64,000 bases of DNA, from positions 496,001 to 560,000 of the forward strand of contig NC_046679.1 in assembly GCF_009870125.1 (NCBI RefSeq), given 5' to 3'. A program made the position numbers and the translations under genes. This document shows positions 22,952 to 35,487 of this stretch, piece after piece. Within the stretch, counting starts at the first letter, position 1, and each line of letters begins with the position of its first letter. Under the pieces are notes generated by a model, which did not search any database, was not told the origin of the DNA, and saw only the letters and a program-made list of their open reading frames with translations. This stretch comes from Drosophila pseudoobscura. Lineage: Eukaryota; Arthropoda; Insecta; Diptera; Drosophilidae.

Positions 22952-25827
22952 ACAAGCCGTACCGACACTGAAGTCAAACAGCAGTTGTCCGAGACAGAGA
23001 GGGAGAGAGGAGCATGGAGGAGAATCACGACAAATTCCGCCCTAAATCAATGGAATCCAAAGTAATCAATGAATCAGCCTCTGATCTAACTCTTCTCCAA
23101 ATGCAATTACCGCTATACCCAGCCAGGGGGCAGAGATAGAGAGAGAGAAGCATGGGAAATAACGGCAGCTGCACGACCACTTGCGGATTACGTATACGCA
23201 GTGGCTGCCACCGTGTGCCTGCAGTCAGCTGTCGCTAGCTAATTGACGACAGAACTACGTATATACACATATGTACATACATATATGTTCTTACATAGAG
23301 GCAAAACCAAGAGAGAGAGAGATAAAGAGATATAGTGATGTAGCATTGGCTGCTGGAATGATCAAAAACTGCAAGCGAGAGATACAGAGAGAGAGAGAGA
23401 ACAGACCGCTATCTCGGTGACTTTCCCAAAGTCGTGAGCAGAGCAAACACAACACCAATCTCGGTGATTGAAGGTGATTTAGTTGTTTGACATCGGACTG
23501 GAGAGTAAGTCCCTTCCAAAGAGGCGACGCTCTGAAAGCTCTCATTCGTTATGATATTTTTTTTTTATTCTATTTTTTATATAATTGTTTTGTTTTCGCC
23601 AGAAAGCTTTTTGGAGATATTAAATATTTATCATATTCCTATTTCGTAATATTTCTTCTATCTGATTCGGATATGGATACGGTTTCGTTTCGTGATTATT
23701 AGTTATTCAAGGCACTTGCCAATAGCACTATCTATTTAATTAGGAGCTTCTCCGGGCGTTACCTCTTCCTTATCCGGCATTTCCACTTAATCGAATGAAC
23801 ACAATCGGAAAGTCTCTTGGATCTTCGCGAACTTCGTACACTCGCGCTATCTGGGGGATATATCTATCCGTCTATCTCTATGTCACTTATCCAATTGATA
23901 GACCGCTTCTGTGCGTCTGCTTCCAACTGTTGCTTATGCTGCGCGTCACAACTCGGAATCCTGCCAATGTGGCGGGAGGGGATGGGATGGAGGGAGTGCA
24001 GTGGAGACCTGACCGGATTTGTGTTTTTGTATTTAGCGCGACTGGTTCACTGTTTCGTTTTGTATTGGAGACGCGCGCGTTTTCTCGCTTTTCCCTGACT
24101 GTCATCCGCTGGCGACGCGTTGCTTTTCCACTCTGAATCGCGATTCTGATTCCAATTCCGATGGCGGAGAGCTTTTCCCCAGTAACACCCGAGCCAGCGA
24201 CAGCGATGGCGAGAGAGACAGGGAGAGAAAGAAAGAACGAAAGAGCACTTTCCGGACTTGCATTTCAGAATCATTTTAATTTATATTTGCACTCGGTTCG
24301 CTATTGTTTTTCCAACTGCAATGCAGCTGTAGAACAACAATAAAAGCTCTTCGGGGTGGTTTGAGGTGGCATAAACAACATAAATTTGATAATAGAAGTG
24401 TCTTCGCGGAAGCAACTTCGGCACTTCGGGTATACTCAAGGTGCCACCCATACAAACATTTGGAGCGGCAAGGTCACGGCTTTTGTGCGTGCGTGTGTCA
24501 AGTGGTTTGGGAAACTGTCGAATTTCCCTTGCATTCATTCAATGTGCAACTGTTTACATGTGTGGAAGGGGCAGCAGAGAGCAGTCAAATCAGTGGGAAA
24601 GAGCCATCACAAATATTGCTCATACGTGCCCATGCCCGCGCCTGTGCGGTCGGCTGCCCTGCCGACTCTTGGCCAGCGGACACGTGAATGAAGCGTGTTG
24701 GGCGGGGGACGACTCGGAAATCTATAAATAGAGTCAGCGCGGGAAAGCTGAGGCTGAGGCTGGGGGAAATTGTGCCTCTATTTCAACGGAGCCGTCTGTG
24801 GCCTCTCTCCTCGGAGGCGTGCTTATCCTTCGACTTTTGTCCGGAGCTGGAGGAGGGTTTTCATTAAATGAAATGAACAATTACTGGAAGCGAAGCACGA
24901 ACAGACAGACGTTGTCATGAAGGTTAGCCAAATGTCATGGGTATGGGTGTCTCCTTTATGGCGCCTCACTCCCACCAGACACAGGCACAGAGAGAGACAC
25001 AGAGTGAATCACGGGGGACTGCACTTCCAAGTCCACTTTCTTGCTGTCACGTAGGAGCTGCTCTCCAGAGCGAGAGGACTGCATCCTGTGATGGCTTCAG
25101 TTGTTATCAGTTTACAGCTGTCCATCGCGTATTCCATTCTTATTTTCCACTATTCACACACACACACATACACAGGCACACACCTCCCACCCGCACTATT
25201 TATTTATGGTTTTCCTACTGCCGACGCTTTTCCTTTTCCTGCCAAGCTGCTGGCGTATTTTTAGACCCCGGCAAGCACCTAATCCCCGGCTCTGGCTTTT
25301 CAATTTTCTTTGTGCTTTTACGCTGCGTGGGAGGGGGTAATTAAGGCGTAAACTGGCGCACACTCGAGGCAGGGACCTAAAGCCCCCTCTTCAGTGCACT
25401 TACTTCTTGGCATTGAGCGGCTGGCGGTGCAGGGATCCAATTAAGTGGATCCGGGATGTGCATGGGCATTATCAGCGGTGGGGGGATGGCTGGGCACGTT
25501 GCTCTTTTATCGATTTTTACGCATAAATATCTGATAATCTTTGGAGGAATTAACACTTCGGTTTACAGGTTTGCACTTAAAAAACTATTAACAAGGTTCC
25601 CAGAACGAATCCAGCTATAACCGACGGAAAGATTTTAGCTTGGAGGACAGCTGCAGCTGCACTGGGAGGAAAACCGTGAACGGAAATTTGAGCTGTGAAA
25701 ACTCGGAAAATTCGAGTAGACAGCTGTTCAAGAGAAATTAAGTCTGCGCCACCTGTTCCTAGCTTTCGACCCCCCAACGCCGACTTTTATTGAACCAAAA
25801 AGCTTTGAGAGTTCCATAGCAGCCAGC

Positions 25828-25834
25828 TATAAAA
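25828..25834 (+). promoter_or_regulatory. TATA box of the small candidate gene
   Basis: TATAAAA lies 115 bases upstream of the ATG at 25943, preceded by AGC as in many fly promoters. It predicts a start near 25858-25860. Confidence 0.45.
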
Positions 25835-25942
25835 GTAAAGCATAAACAAAAATACAAATAAAATCAATGTAAGAAATGCGTCGTAGCGTCCTCTTTGCGT
25901 CTGGAAGTACACGTTGGACTGTAGCATGATCATTGTTGCAGG

Positions 25943-26232
25943 ATGGAGGGCGTTACCTTGGCCCGAAATTCAAAGAGCACGCCCAGCGTGCCGCCCCCGA
26001 TATTGCTGGTGTTATTGTGGGCCATCTGCTCCAGACACACGGTTCGATCCACAGTTGGCACAGCGTTAACGGTTAACGTATGGAAGAGCGAGGACGTGTG
26101 CAAAGCCAGCGAATATCATCTGAATGTGATCGGCTATGTGAGGGGGAGGATTATCGGATGTTTTAGATTTTGTTCTTAGCTTGTAGATTGTTCCGATAAT
26201 TTTTTCAGGAAAAAGACGAGTTAATTAATTAA
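25943..26232 (+). CDS. Small two-exon gene, possible secreted peptide (unrecognised)
   Basis: I do not recognise this protein. Coding exons 25943-26137 and 26209-26232 would give 72 aa. The 71-base intron has a GTGAGG donor and a TTTTTTCAG acceptor, which is the usual Drosophila size and form. Joining it keeps the frame and ends seven codons later at TAA with EKDELIN. A TATA box is at 25828. Residues 17-33 (PPPILLVLLWAICSRHT) look like a signal or membrane segment, and one further cysteine follows (EDVCKASEY). A second possible 73-base intron (25869-25941) would place all of the ATG exon downstream of a very short leader. The antisense strand has a shorter frame with good codon use but no usable acceptor. 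Conservation is untested, so confidence is moderate to low. Confidence 0.4.
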
Positions 26233-26833
26233 ATATTTCTCTTTAAATTATATCAAGTTATAGCATTTTATGATGATTCTTATTTTCTCAACAGGTTATT
26301 ACGGATAGTTAGCAATAGTATAGTCAGACACTAACGAGAGGCATCAACAATAGGTTGCTCTGAAAGCTGCATAGAGTAGATGAGGATCTCCTGCCAAAGG
26401 CCTAACATAGTATTAATTATTAATTATAGATAGTAACGAACGAAAGAGTAAGCCACAATTGTAAATCACATTGGGTAACGAAAATCAAAAGCTGGTAGTA
26501 AATACAAAAAAAAAAACAACAAATGCAGCCAAGTGCTCTAAATATTTGGATGTTAGAAGCCTAGTCCCGTCCCTGATGCTGGGACCAGTTGCATGCAAAA
26601 ATACATCCCCTCTGCATTCCGAAAATATGTATCTCTGTCTCTCTATGTAACGTCTATGGTTAATCACTGTTTGACTGCGTGCATTCTCCTCCTGCAATTG
26701 CGGAAGTCCCTTGGGATGCCATGGGATTCCATGGGACAACTGAAATTGGGGGCTATTGCTGGTGATGCTAGATCTGTGAGGTGAGTGTCCCTCGACGCAT
26801 TTTCTAAATTCGCTTTGCTGCCTCACTGGGCGA
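26233..26833. other. Spacer before the AMSH-like gene
   Basis: AT-rich sequence probably holding the 3' UTRs of both neighbours. No further coding sequence seen. Confidence 0.5.
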
Positions 26834-28445
26834 CTATCTGCGCAGATCGATGACCTTGATCTTTGTGTGGGCATCCTTCTGGATGTGCTGTGCCTCCATG
26901 AATAGGGGTGGGTCATTCGGATGCGGATGGAAGCCCGATTGCCGGCACTGGGCGATATAGTCCAGTCCGTAGTGGGGCGTGAGTATAAAGAAACCAGTGC
27001 TGAGCGTTAAATAATAAAAGCAGATAAGAAATGTATTTCCAGATGAGTCAGCAGCGGTGACTCACGTGTTGTATTTGGGAGCACACACGATGGCCAGGGC
27101 CTCGGGCATCATCATCTGGTAGGAACAGTGCGTGTGCAAGTCCACGGAGGACAGGAAAGCAGTCTGGCTGGGATGGGTCTGTAGGGGAACCGCAGATCAG
27201 AGACTCGGATCAAGAGCTTATATAAAAAGTAGGGGCTACCCACATGAATCCAGCCGAGCGTGATGAGCTGCATTTGATCCTGCACATCGAATATCTGCTC
27301 TTCGTGCATCGTGTTGCAACTGTCCGGCGTGCCCTGCTGCTGTGGCGTGATGATGTGCGTGATGTAGAGCTGGTTCTGGGCCAGATGGCCAGCGAGCACG
27401 CCGCACGTCTCGATGTTGTTGGAGGTGTTGGCCTTTGCCAGCTGCAGAAATACCTCCATGGTGTCGGCAGGTACGTGGACGATGCGCAATGAACCGGCTA
27501 GCAAAGAATCCGTGCGGTTGTACGACGGCTTCTGGTTTCGGTCGAAGCTGGGCTTCGAGCTGCGGCAGAAACGGATGAGCGGGAGGGCTGGCAACAGCTT
27601 ATTAAACTTGAACTCACTTGGATGTCTTGTCGGAGGACGCGTCTCCTGTTGGGAGCAGTAGCCCAGAGCCCGGCAGGTTGGTGCGATTGGCTCCTGTGGG
27701 GAAGTCGTTCGGGTAGACCACCTGATCCAACAGGTCGAGATCCGGGGCCGAGGGTTGGGTACCGTCGTCAATCAACACGTGCAGATTGGCTGGAATGAGC
27801 GAGGGTATCACGCTGGAGCCCACCGCCTGCCGACTGGCCAGCTCCCTCTGGCGCTGTCGTTCTTGTTCGCGCTCCCGCTCCAGCTCCTTGACGCGCTCCG
27901 CCTCCTTATTGGCCAGGAACTGCTCGTATTCGCGCTGGTAGTGGGCCAGCAGTTTAGCGCGCAGCTTCTCCGTTGTGGGCATGATCTCGTCCTTGATGCG
28001 CTTGTTGATGTCTCGCACCTCGGCCTTGACGTTACCATAGTCCGGGTGCTGGCGAATCTTTTCGATGAATAGGGTCATGTAGCGCAAGTACAGGATGAAG
28101 GCGTTTTCGTGGTTGCCCTCCCGCAGGTACACGTTGGCCATGCGCAGCATCTCCGTCCCAGAGCGGTAGTAGCTGCAACGAAGGGCATTCGCCAATTAGC
28201 AAGGACACACACTGAGAACATCCTTCAAAGGCAAATGTGCGCTCAAGGTCCCCCTCTGTGACATTGAGACGCCTCGACTGGGACGGCCTTGAGCCATGAG
28301 CCTCCTGACTGGAGGGAGTCCGGACTTACCGCGTCACGGGCTGGGTCTTGTCCACGTCGATGAAGTTGCCGCAGTGCGACAGGTGCTTCATCCGCTCCTG
28401 CGGCTCCACAACGCCCATGCTCATGTTGTTCACAGCCTTCGACAT
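26834..28445 (-). CDS. CG2224: AMSH/STAMBP-like JAMM deubiquitinase
   Basis: Zinc-dependent, K63-chain-specific deubiquitinase of the ESCRT/endosome pathway. Coding exons on the minus strand: 28445-28330, 28172-27618, 27559-27244, 27178-27066 and 26999-26834; 421 aa, the usual length for STAMBP. The N-terminal helical (USP8-dimer/MIT-like) domain includes [18 protein letters not shown] and is followed by a charged, glutamate/arginine-rich coiled coil. The C-terminal MPN+ domain has the catalytic glutamate context IETCGVLAG and the JAMM motif [14 protein letters not shown], with all zinc ligands present. The motif crosses the 27244/27178 splice junction (exon ends at the first CAT), which fixes that donor. 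The tail KIKVIDLRR corresponds to the human end. The gene is divergent from the ceramidase gene. The CG symbol is from memory. Confidence 0.93.
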
Positions 28446-28680
28446 GGTTTATGGTTAATGGTTTATGTTTATTCCTCTGCTGCTCCTGGTTTGGTTTGGC
28501 TGCTTTGTACTGCTGTGTGGCTAGTGGGTATACTCTGCGTGGGACTCTGGAGACTTCCCACTCGCATTGGTTGTCTACCCGTCCACTGGGCCAGTGCTGG
28601 ACTCCTTTTTTGGGGCTATTTTCAAAATAGTATTTTGTAATGATTGTACAAGAATTACTCATTACGCAGGTGGCGTCCAT

Positions 28681-29020
28681 GCCAAAATATACCAAAATAT
28701 ACCTTCCCATTTTAAAAATATACTCTAAATATACTGACGAATTGTTCAAGTTCCATCACATATACTATTCTGTTTTGATATTCCGTCGAATATTACTAGC
28801 CAGCTAAGACTCTCAAGTTTGAACTTATAATTTTATCCGATTATCTAAGCAATTCCCTACAGGACTGGTTAAATTTAAGTTCTCATCTTTTTTGCATTGC
28901 TCCTAAAATAAGGTTTATTCAACTACAATTTCCTCTAAATTAATTTTCTTACATGGTGTCTACACACTAACTACACATCGGCCACATATGAAGTACATTT
29001 TTGTGTAATTTACAAAAGCA
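28681..29020 (-). repeat. AT-rich dispersed repeat, inverted copy A
   Basis: The reverse complement of this stretch aligns closely to 35488-36020. One block (reverse complement of about 28850-28920) is almost identical to 35608-35690, including GGAGCAATGCAAAAAAGATG. Other shared blocks are ATTCGACGGAATAT and GGTATATTTTGGTATATTT. I see no open reading frame in it. It behaves like a short non-autonomous element; I cannot name the family. Confidence 0.8.
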
Positions 29021-29925
29021 AACGGTCAGGACTTCGATGCTGTCCCACCACACTTGAGCGCCAAATAGAAATTATTTGAAAGTGAATAGGAACTTAAATA
29101 CAATCCAATAAATGATGCACGGAAGTACGATTTGTTCAAAATTAAATTTAATAGATTGATGAATTTAACTTTTAAATATTAGATGCACCGGTCTGGCACA
29201 CAGCTGGTTCCAGCCGTGATGATGGTAGATTGGGCGGAATCTTTGAAATTCGAATTAAAGGAATAAACAACTTTACTTGCAATTGAAAATTGCTTTTCAA
29301 GCTGATGGATATTTTAATAAACATTATCGTATTGGGAATGAATTATTATTGTTTTCTTTCAGAACTTCTGAGCCCGTCTGAATCTGTAGTTTGGCCCGTT
29401 GAACGTACCTAATCCGTATCGCGATCGGGGGACATAAAACATGGCTAATCTGGAACTCTGCGATATGGCTATCAACTTTCAGTAGTTATTTTTAAAGACC
29501 CCTCACTTGGGCGGTCAATCGTTGGAGCCTCCATTCAGAAGCAGTCCGTGGCTCAGACCTGAAGGAGGGAGGCAGCAGACTCTTCTTGGCAAGCTAATTT
29601 TCAACTTATACGAGCATTCGAGAACCTGCTGAGGTAAGCCAAAGTCAACCAATTCGTAGTGCAAATACTTAGTCCGCAGCTAAAGAGAAGCTGAGAACAA
29701 TAAAACAATAGCGAATATTTGGTTCCAGGGGGTCAAAGTTCCTACTTGTTTACTTAAGCACATTAGCACTAAGTGGGAGGGACAATCTATTGCCTCTGAT
29801 CTCTGGAAACTACATCAGTAAGAGTGCGATATGATAAGCTATCGGCGGATTATTTAAGGCATTCATTCAGATTGGTTATAACCAACAGTGCTGGTCGTGA
29901 TACTAGCCACACTCGGAGATCACGC

Positions 29926-29928
29926 AGA

Positions 29929-29990
<62 letters not shown>
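29926..29990 (+). repeat. (GA)n microsatellite
   Basis: About 65 bases of slightly interrupted GA dinucleotides. Confidence 0.95.
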
Positions 29991-30681
29991 TACCCTGATT
30001 GAGAGACTGACCAACTGAGAAACTGACTCATTGATCGCACGTACACGCCCACAGAGACCCCGAAAAATCCATTCAGAGCTCGAGCTCGGGTTCGTGGCGG
30101 GCTCCCAGTCGAAGCACAGCTTTGGCGCATAGCGGGCGTCATTTCAAGAGATCTCCACTCTCCACAGTTCAGCTCTGCTCTGGTCGGTTCGTTCGGCTTT
30201 GGAAGTTGAAAGGGGGCCATCAAGAGTGTCGCGTTTGCATGAGTGCCGTGGAAAGATAAATAGATACAACAGCGAACTCGGGCATTCGGGGGTTCGTTCG
30301 GCGTGTTTTGAAATCCGTTTTTGGAATCGACAAGTCTCGAACAAGTGCCATTGCAGTGCAGCGGGAAATGCTTTCAAATTCCCACCGATAATCGCTCTAA
30401 TTTGCCAATAATTAGGTGGCTCGCGCGTGTGATAAGCTCTGGACATTAATTAAAGTAATTATGGAATTAGTCTAGTGTGAAGCCTGAAGTCTGTATGTGG
30501 TCAATCAGCGGATTGAGTGCCAAGTGATTGAGTGAGACGGAGTCAAGCCGGCCCAAAGGAGTCGATTGCATAATATAATACACGAAAACGAGTCCGAATT
30601 GGGTGCAAGCAACCTCCAAGATACAGATACATATGTACATACCTATGTCCATATGCGAACGGCGGTATTAAGTGCGAAGTG

Positions 30682-30689
30682 TATAAAAG
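30682..30689 (+). promoter_or_regulatory. TATA box, possible distal ceramidase promoter
   Basis: TATAAAAG preceded by GTG. No coding gene starts here, and the only + strand gene downstream is the ceramidase, whose coding exon is preceded by a splice acceptor. A distal noncoding first exon is an inference. Confidence 0.3.
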
Positions 30690-31612
30690 GCTCATCAACC
30701 GAAATCTTCTGTAATTTGCTCAATTGGCGCGTTTGTCCGCCGTTGATCAGCGTTTGGCGTCGTGTATCCAAGAGATACGTTTGTATCTGGCTCAGCATCA
30801 GCAACATCATCAGCCTCTCTTTCTCTCTCTCTCTCTCTGTGTAAGTGTGTGCCGGCTGCCATTTCATTACAAAAGTATTGCAAAAGTATCTGAAGCATAC
30901 GCATCCCAATCCGAATCGAAGCCAAGACCAGTCACAGACCAAACGACCGACCGACCGACCGACCGCCACAGAAAGATACGTGTTTACGATCCCAATTGTA
31001 TCTGTATCTTGTGCGAAGGCCCTGCAGCTGTTATCGCTGTGGTTTCTGTTGTTGTCGGCTCACGGTGCCAGTGCCAGCATATTTATTTTATTATAATTTC
31101 GTTTTCAATGTCAGGCCTGTGGTGTGCGTCCATTATGCAGAGTGTCCGTCCCAGAGGGGGGGCCGGCGCGAAGAGGGGTATCTACTGCTTTACATGCGCG
31201 ACAATTACTCACTCGATTTCCTATTTAACGCATTCTCTGAGAGAGGGTTCTATATGGTACACCCGCTGCATACAAAAGAAGTCGATTCATCAGCGAAAAT
31301 TTAAACACAAGTCAGCGGAAAACATGAAAGAAAGGATTCATCTGAACACCGAAGGTGTAGATACTCTTTCTTCTCTAGAACGGTCGGATAGTCCTACAGC
31401 GCCTCGCGATATCACAATACCCTCTGTAAGAGTATAACAAAGAGGCAAGCTGTGGGAGGGAGTACTGGGTCTTCAGTGGTACTGGAAAACCCCAACTACT
31501 TTTGATTTCAAAAGTACTGACTCTCCCAGATACTGCGACGAGTATTTACACTGCTCACCAGCGACTCGGAGTGGGGAGTTTGAGTCCGCCACTGAAGAAG
31601 CCGCCAGCCCAG

Positions 31613-31663
31613 CTGTCCGCTGTCTTCTGTCCGCTGTCTTCTGTCCGCTGTCTTCTGTCCGCT
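31613..31663 (+). repeat. 14-base tandem repeat
   Basis: Three full copies and one partial copy of CTGTCCGCTGTCTT with no mismatch between copies, which suggests recent expansion. Confidence 0.95.
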
Positions 31664-32173
31664 ACTTTCGCAAGCTGATAAAAACCGGTTCCCGATCTTT
31701 GAGCGCGACTCACCAGCTGATAAGGGAGCCCCGAGCTGCGACTTTGCTTTTGTTATTACTATATTGTTATTATTAATATTAGTTATTGAGGATAGACACG
31801 CACATTTACATTGATGCGTCTGCTGGAGGTCGCACCAAGCGATTGATATTTGCATTTTTCCACTATATCCAATTGATAGATGATGGTCGTCGCGTGGAAT
31901 TGGTTTGGATGGGTGAGTGGAGGGCCTGAGTGCCTCGGTCGTTGCTGTCATTCGATTATCGGTTGGCTCATAATCACTTTGTTGCAAATATTTGCAATCT
32001 ACTCGAGGGTGTTGCCAAATGCGGCTGCCAGATGGGGTTCATTGATTTCCATGTGTCTCATGGAGGAAATCAGAGATAGCCACAGACGGAAGCTTGAATC
32101 TGAGATCTCTTTTCAAATCAGTCCATTTTTTGTTTTGCTTTGCAGACCACCGTTGCTCGCTGTTAATCCTACG

Positions 32174-34529
32174 ATGGCCATATCCAAGATTGCTTTCTTG
32201 GCTCTAATAGCCCTGAGTGGGCTCTGTGGCCTAGCCAGTGCCACCTACAAGGTGGGTGTTGGGCGTGCAGACATCACCGGACCCCCAGTAGAGATCAACT
32301 TTGTAAGTGCTTTGAATTGTGGTGACCAGAAAGACTGAGCCCTCACTCCCTCCTTTCTCAGATGGGTTATGCGAACATCAAGCAAGTGGGTCGTGGCATC
32401 CACACCCGCGTCTTTGCTCGTGCCTTCGTGGTGGAGGACGAGAAGGGCAACCGGGTGGCCTTCGTCAGCGCGGACGCGGGTATGATGGGGTACGGCCTTA
32501 AGCGGGAGGTGATCAAGAGGCTTCAGGCCCGCTACGGGAACCTCTACCACACGGACAACGTGGCGATCAGTGGCACCCACACGCACGGAGCGCCCGGTGG
32601 GTTCCTGATGCACCTGCTCTACGACATCTCCATTCTGGGCTTCGTCCCACAGACCTTTGAGGTGATGGCCCAGGGTCTCTATTTGGTAAGTAGAAAGAAT
32701 TGATTCAAAATGTTACGTCAACTTATTTTCCTTATCCCAAAGTGCATCAAACGAGCCACTGACAACCTGGTGGATGGACGCATCTTTCTGTCGAAGACTA
32801 CCGTCCTCAACGTGAACATCAATCGCTCCCCGACGTCGTATCTGCGCAATCCGGAGGAGGAGCGAGCCCAGTACGAGCACGACACGGACAAGACCCTGAC
32901 GCAGCTGCGTTTCGTGGATCTGGAGAACAATTTGCTGGGCGCCTTCAACTGGTACGCAGTGCATGCCACCTCCATGAACAACACCAACAGGCTGGTGACC
33001 AGCGACAACGTCGGATACGCCGCCCTGCTCCTGGAGAAGGAGTACAACCCGAACAAGATGCCGGGCAAGGGCAAGTTCGTGGGCGCCTTCTGCTCCTCCA
33101 ACCTGGGTGATGTGTCCCCTAACATCATGGGACCCAAGTGCTCCATCTCGGGCAATGAGTGCGATCTGCTCACCTCACGCTGCCCCGCCGGCGAGGGAGA
33201 ATGCTTCGCTTCCGGCCCCGGCCGGGACATGGTGGAGAGCACCCAGATCCTGGGGCAGCGGCTGGCGGACGCCGCTCTTGGTCTGCTGAATGAGCAGAGC
33301 CAGGAGTCGACGGCCCGCGAGGTCACTGGCGACGTGCGTTTCATCCACCAGTTCGTGGACATGCCCAACTACAACGGCAGCGCCTACAACCCGCTCAGCC
33401 GGAAGATCGACAAGATCAGGGGCTGTCAGCCGGCCATGGGCTACAGCTTCGCCGCCGGCACCACGGACGGACCCGGCGCCTTCAGCTTCGAGCAGGGCAC
33501 CACCACGGACAACCCCATGTGGAACTTTGTGCGCGACTTTATTGCAACTCCGACCCAGGAGGACATCAAGTGCCACGAGCCGAAGCCCATTCTCCTGGCC
33601 ACCGGCAGGGTGAGTATTCTAAGGGACCTGTCCTCTGATCTGAACGATTTGCTAATGTTTCCGCCTTCTAGGCCACCTTCCCGTACGAGTGGCAGCCGAA
33701 GATCGTGTCCGACCAGCTGCTGAAGATCGGAGACGTAATCATCGCCGCCGTTCCATGCGAGTTCACGACGATGGCTGGACGGCGCCTACGCAACCAGATC
33801 CGGGCCGCAGCCTCCGCCGCAGGGGGCCTAGACACGGAAGTTATTATCGCCGGGTTGACCAACATCTATACCAGCTACACGGTGACTCCCGAGGAGTACC
33901 AGGCTCAGAGGTACGAGGCCGCTTCCACGATCTTCGGGCCGCACACGCACTCCATCTACATGGACGTGTTCGAGCGTCTGACCAAGGCCCTGATGCGGAA
34001 CGAGACGGTTGAGCCGGGTCCCAGTCCGCCCTACATGAACGACGTGATGCTGTCCCTCAATACGGGCGTGCTCTTCGACGGACATCCGATCAACACGGAC
34101 TTTGGGTATGTGAAGACGCAGCCCGAGAAGGAGTACGGAATCAACGACACGGTCAAGGTCACCTACATCTCGGGCAATCCGCGCAACAACCTCTTCACCG
34201 AAAAGACCTACTTCACCGTGGAGCGCAAGATCAACGAAGACCGCTGGAAGGTAGCCTACACGGACGCCAGTTGGGAGACCAAGTAAGTATTTCAACGGTG
34301 TTCCCGCGGGCAAACTCTTCTACCATCTCCAACCATCTTTTGCAGGATGATCTGGCACCGCACCAACACGATTTTGGGATTCAGCGATCTGGAAATATAC
34401 TGGAACATCAGCCCGCAAACGCTTCCAGGGGTCTACCGAATCCGGCATTCGGGCGAGTACAAGTACATCCTCGGCGGAAAGTACCCCTACGAAGGCCTCT
34501 CGCACTCCTTCACCGTCAAGGAGGACTAG
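32174..34529 (+). CDS. CDase: Neutral ceramidase
   Basis: Secreted or cell-surface amidase cleaving ceramide to sphingosine and fatty acid. Coding exons 32174-32302, 32362-32685, 32743-33609, 33672-34282 and 34346-34529; 704 aa. Seen: a signal peptide (MAISKIAFLALIALSGLCG); the family N-terminus YKVGVGRADITGP; zinc-ligand region SGTHTHGAPGG; NWYAVHATSMNNTN; the nucleophile region SSNLGDVSPN, in which the serine is the catalytic residue by family knowledge; and a C-terminal beta domain ending SHSFTVKED. A splice acceptor (TTTGCAG) at 32145 shows that the leader starts in an upstream noncoding exon. Together with the sphingomyelinase-like genes, it places two successive steps of sphingolipid breakdown in this window. 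In D. melanogaster the gene is also called slug-a-bed. Confidence 0.95.
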
Positions 34530-35487
34530 GTCGGACCGGAGTGGTTCCTAAATATGTATTCCTGGGCCAGAGGAGCATTGGCCTCTCCGAGAGAGCAACA
34601 GCAACACAAATCCATGTACTATATTTATTTACCATTTATAAGTGACGAAGGAAAAGCTTTATTTTTGCAACTGCGAATTAAAAGGATGCCAAATTTTGTT
34701 GAAACTAAGGTATGCGATGGGTTGTTGCTTTTGGGTTAATGCTCCACACAGATGTGTATCCAAAAGATACATTCATTCAAATGTTGGACATCCTGCTTGA
34801 TATCAACGAAATTTTACCTGAATACTTTTTCGATACTCTCCCATACATACATATATCGGGTTTTTAGTAGAATTCAGATTTTTTTCCCTAGTGACACTTA
34901 CGATGGTGTTGGCAAAACTCTCAAACAGTGGACAGCAATGGGACAGGCAGTGGACAGGAACAAATGGTCAAATGGAAGACAAAGGAACACACTAAGAATA
35001 ATATTAGGATCCGAAACGTTAATCATTGGAACCGCCCGCAATAATGTCCAGCTGCCACTCATTCACTTTCAAACAATTTCTCGTTGGCGCGCACCACTCG
35101 TATCCAGTTGATAGTATCGATAGCCGCTTGGTGGGAGTTGCACTCTATATTGTGGGACTTGATTTGATTTTCTAGGTGGGTATGATTTATTAGTTTCGGC
35201 GGTTTTACTCAAGTTCCTATTCTGTTTAAATAAAGGGGTTTTAAGATTAAATCGTTTTTCCATCGTTATATTTGCAGTGTTTCTCCTACAACGAACAAAT
35301 GAGTTTTGATTCAAAATACCTAAGTGGCCTACAGAAAGAGGTATGGGCAAATGGCAAAAACAGACAAAACAGGGCACAGCATCGAATTCCTGATTGTTTG
35401 CCTTCAAAAATCTTAATTTTTCAAAAATTTCCGAAAAAACATTTTTATATGGCTGATATGAAAAAGTACACATTTCCCCTTCAGGTG
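34530..35487. other. Ceramidase 3' flank
   Basis: Contains the ceramidase 3' UTR (a possible ATTAAA signal near 34677) and AT-rich spacer. No coding exon seen. Confidence 0.5.

Larger units (their letters stand above)
20571..25820. other. Large noncoding region upstream of aralar1
   Basis: No coding exon can be supported on either strand. Contents include a GCT/GTT repeat at 20577-20630, a run of 27 guanines at 22925-22951, several GA tracts (for example 23307-23400), CA tracts near 25150-25180 and a palindromic motif at 22388-22408. It probably holds 5' UTR exons and regulatory sequence for aralar1. Confidence 0.5.
28446..32145. other. Divergent intergenic region between AMSH and ceramidase genes
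   Basis: Holds the AMSH promoter, one copy of an AT-rich repeat (28681-29020), a long GA microsatellite (29926-29990), a TATA box at 30682, a 14-base tandem repeat at 31613-31663, and presumably upstream noncoding exons of the ceramidase gene. No other coding gene is supported. Confidence 0.55.

Noticed and set aside
25577-25777. Open frame of 66 codons on the - strand with a hydrophobic end
   Set aside because: It starts with TTG and has no ATG at all; no splice sites link it to another gene.
25960-26090. Antisense (-) reading through the small candidate gene with good codon use
   Set aside because: Every upstream acceptor leads to a stop in the needed frame, and no ATG is available. The + strand model has complete signals.
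30724-31437. Open frame of 237 codons on the + strand after a TATA box
   Set aside because: It opens with TTG rather than ATG, has no in-frame ATG for more than 100 codons, and encodes low-complexity and repeat-derived sequence. No known domain is visible.
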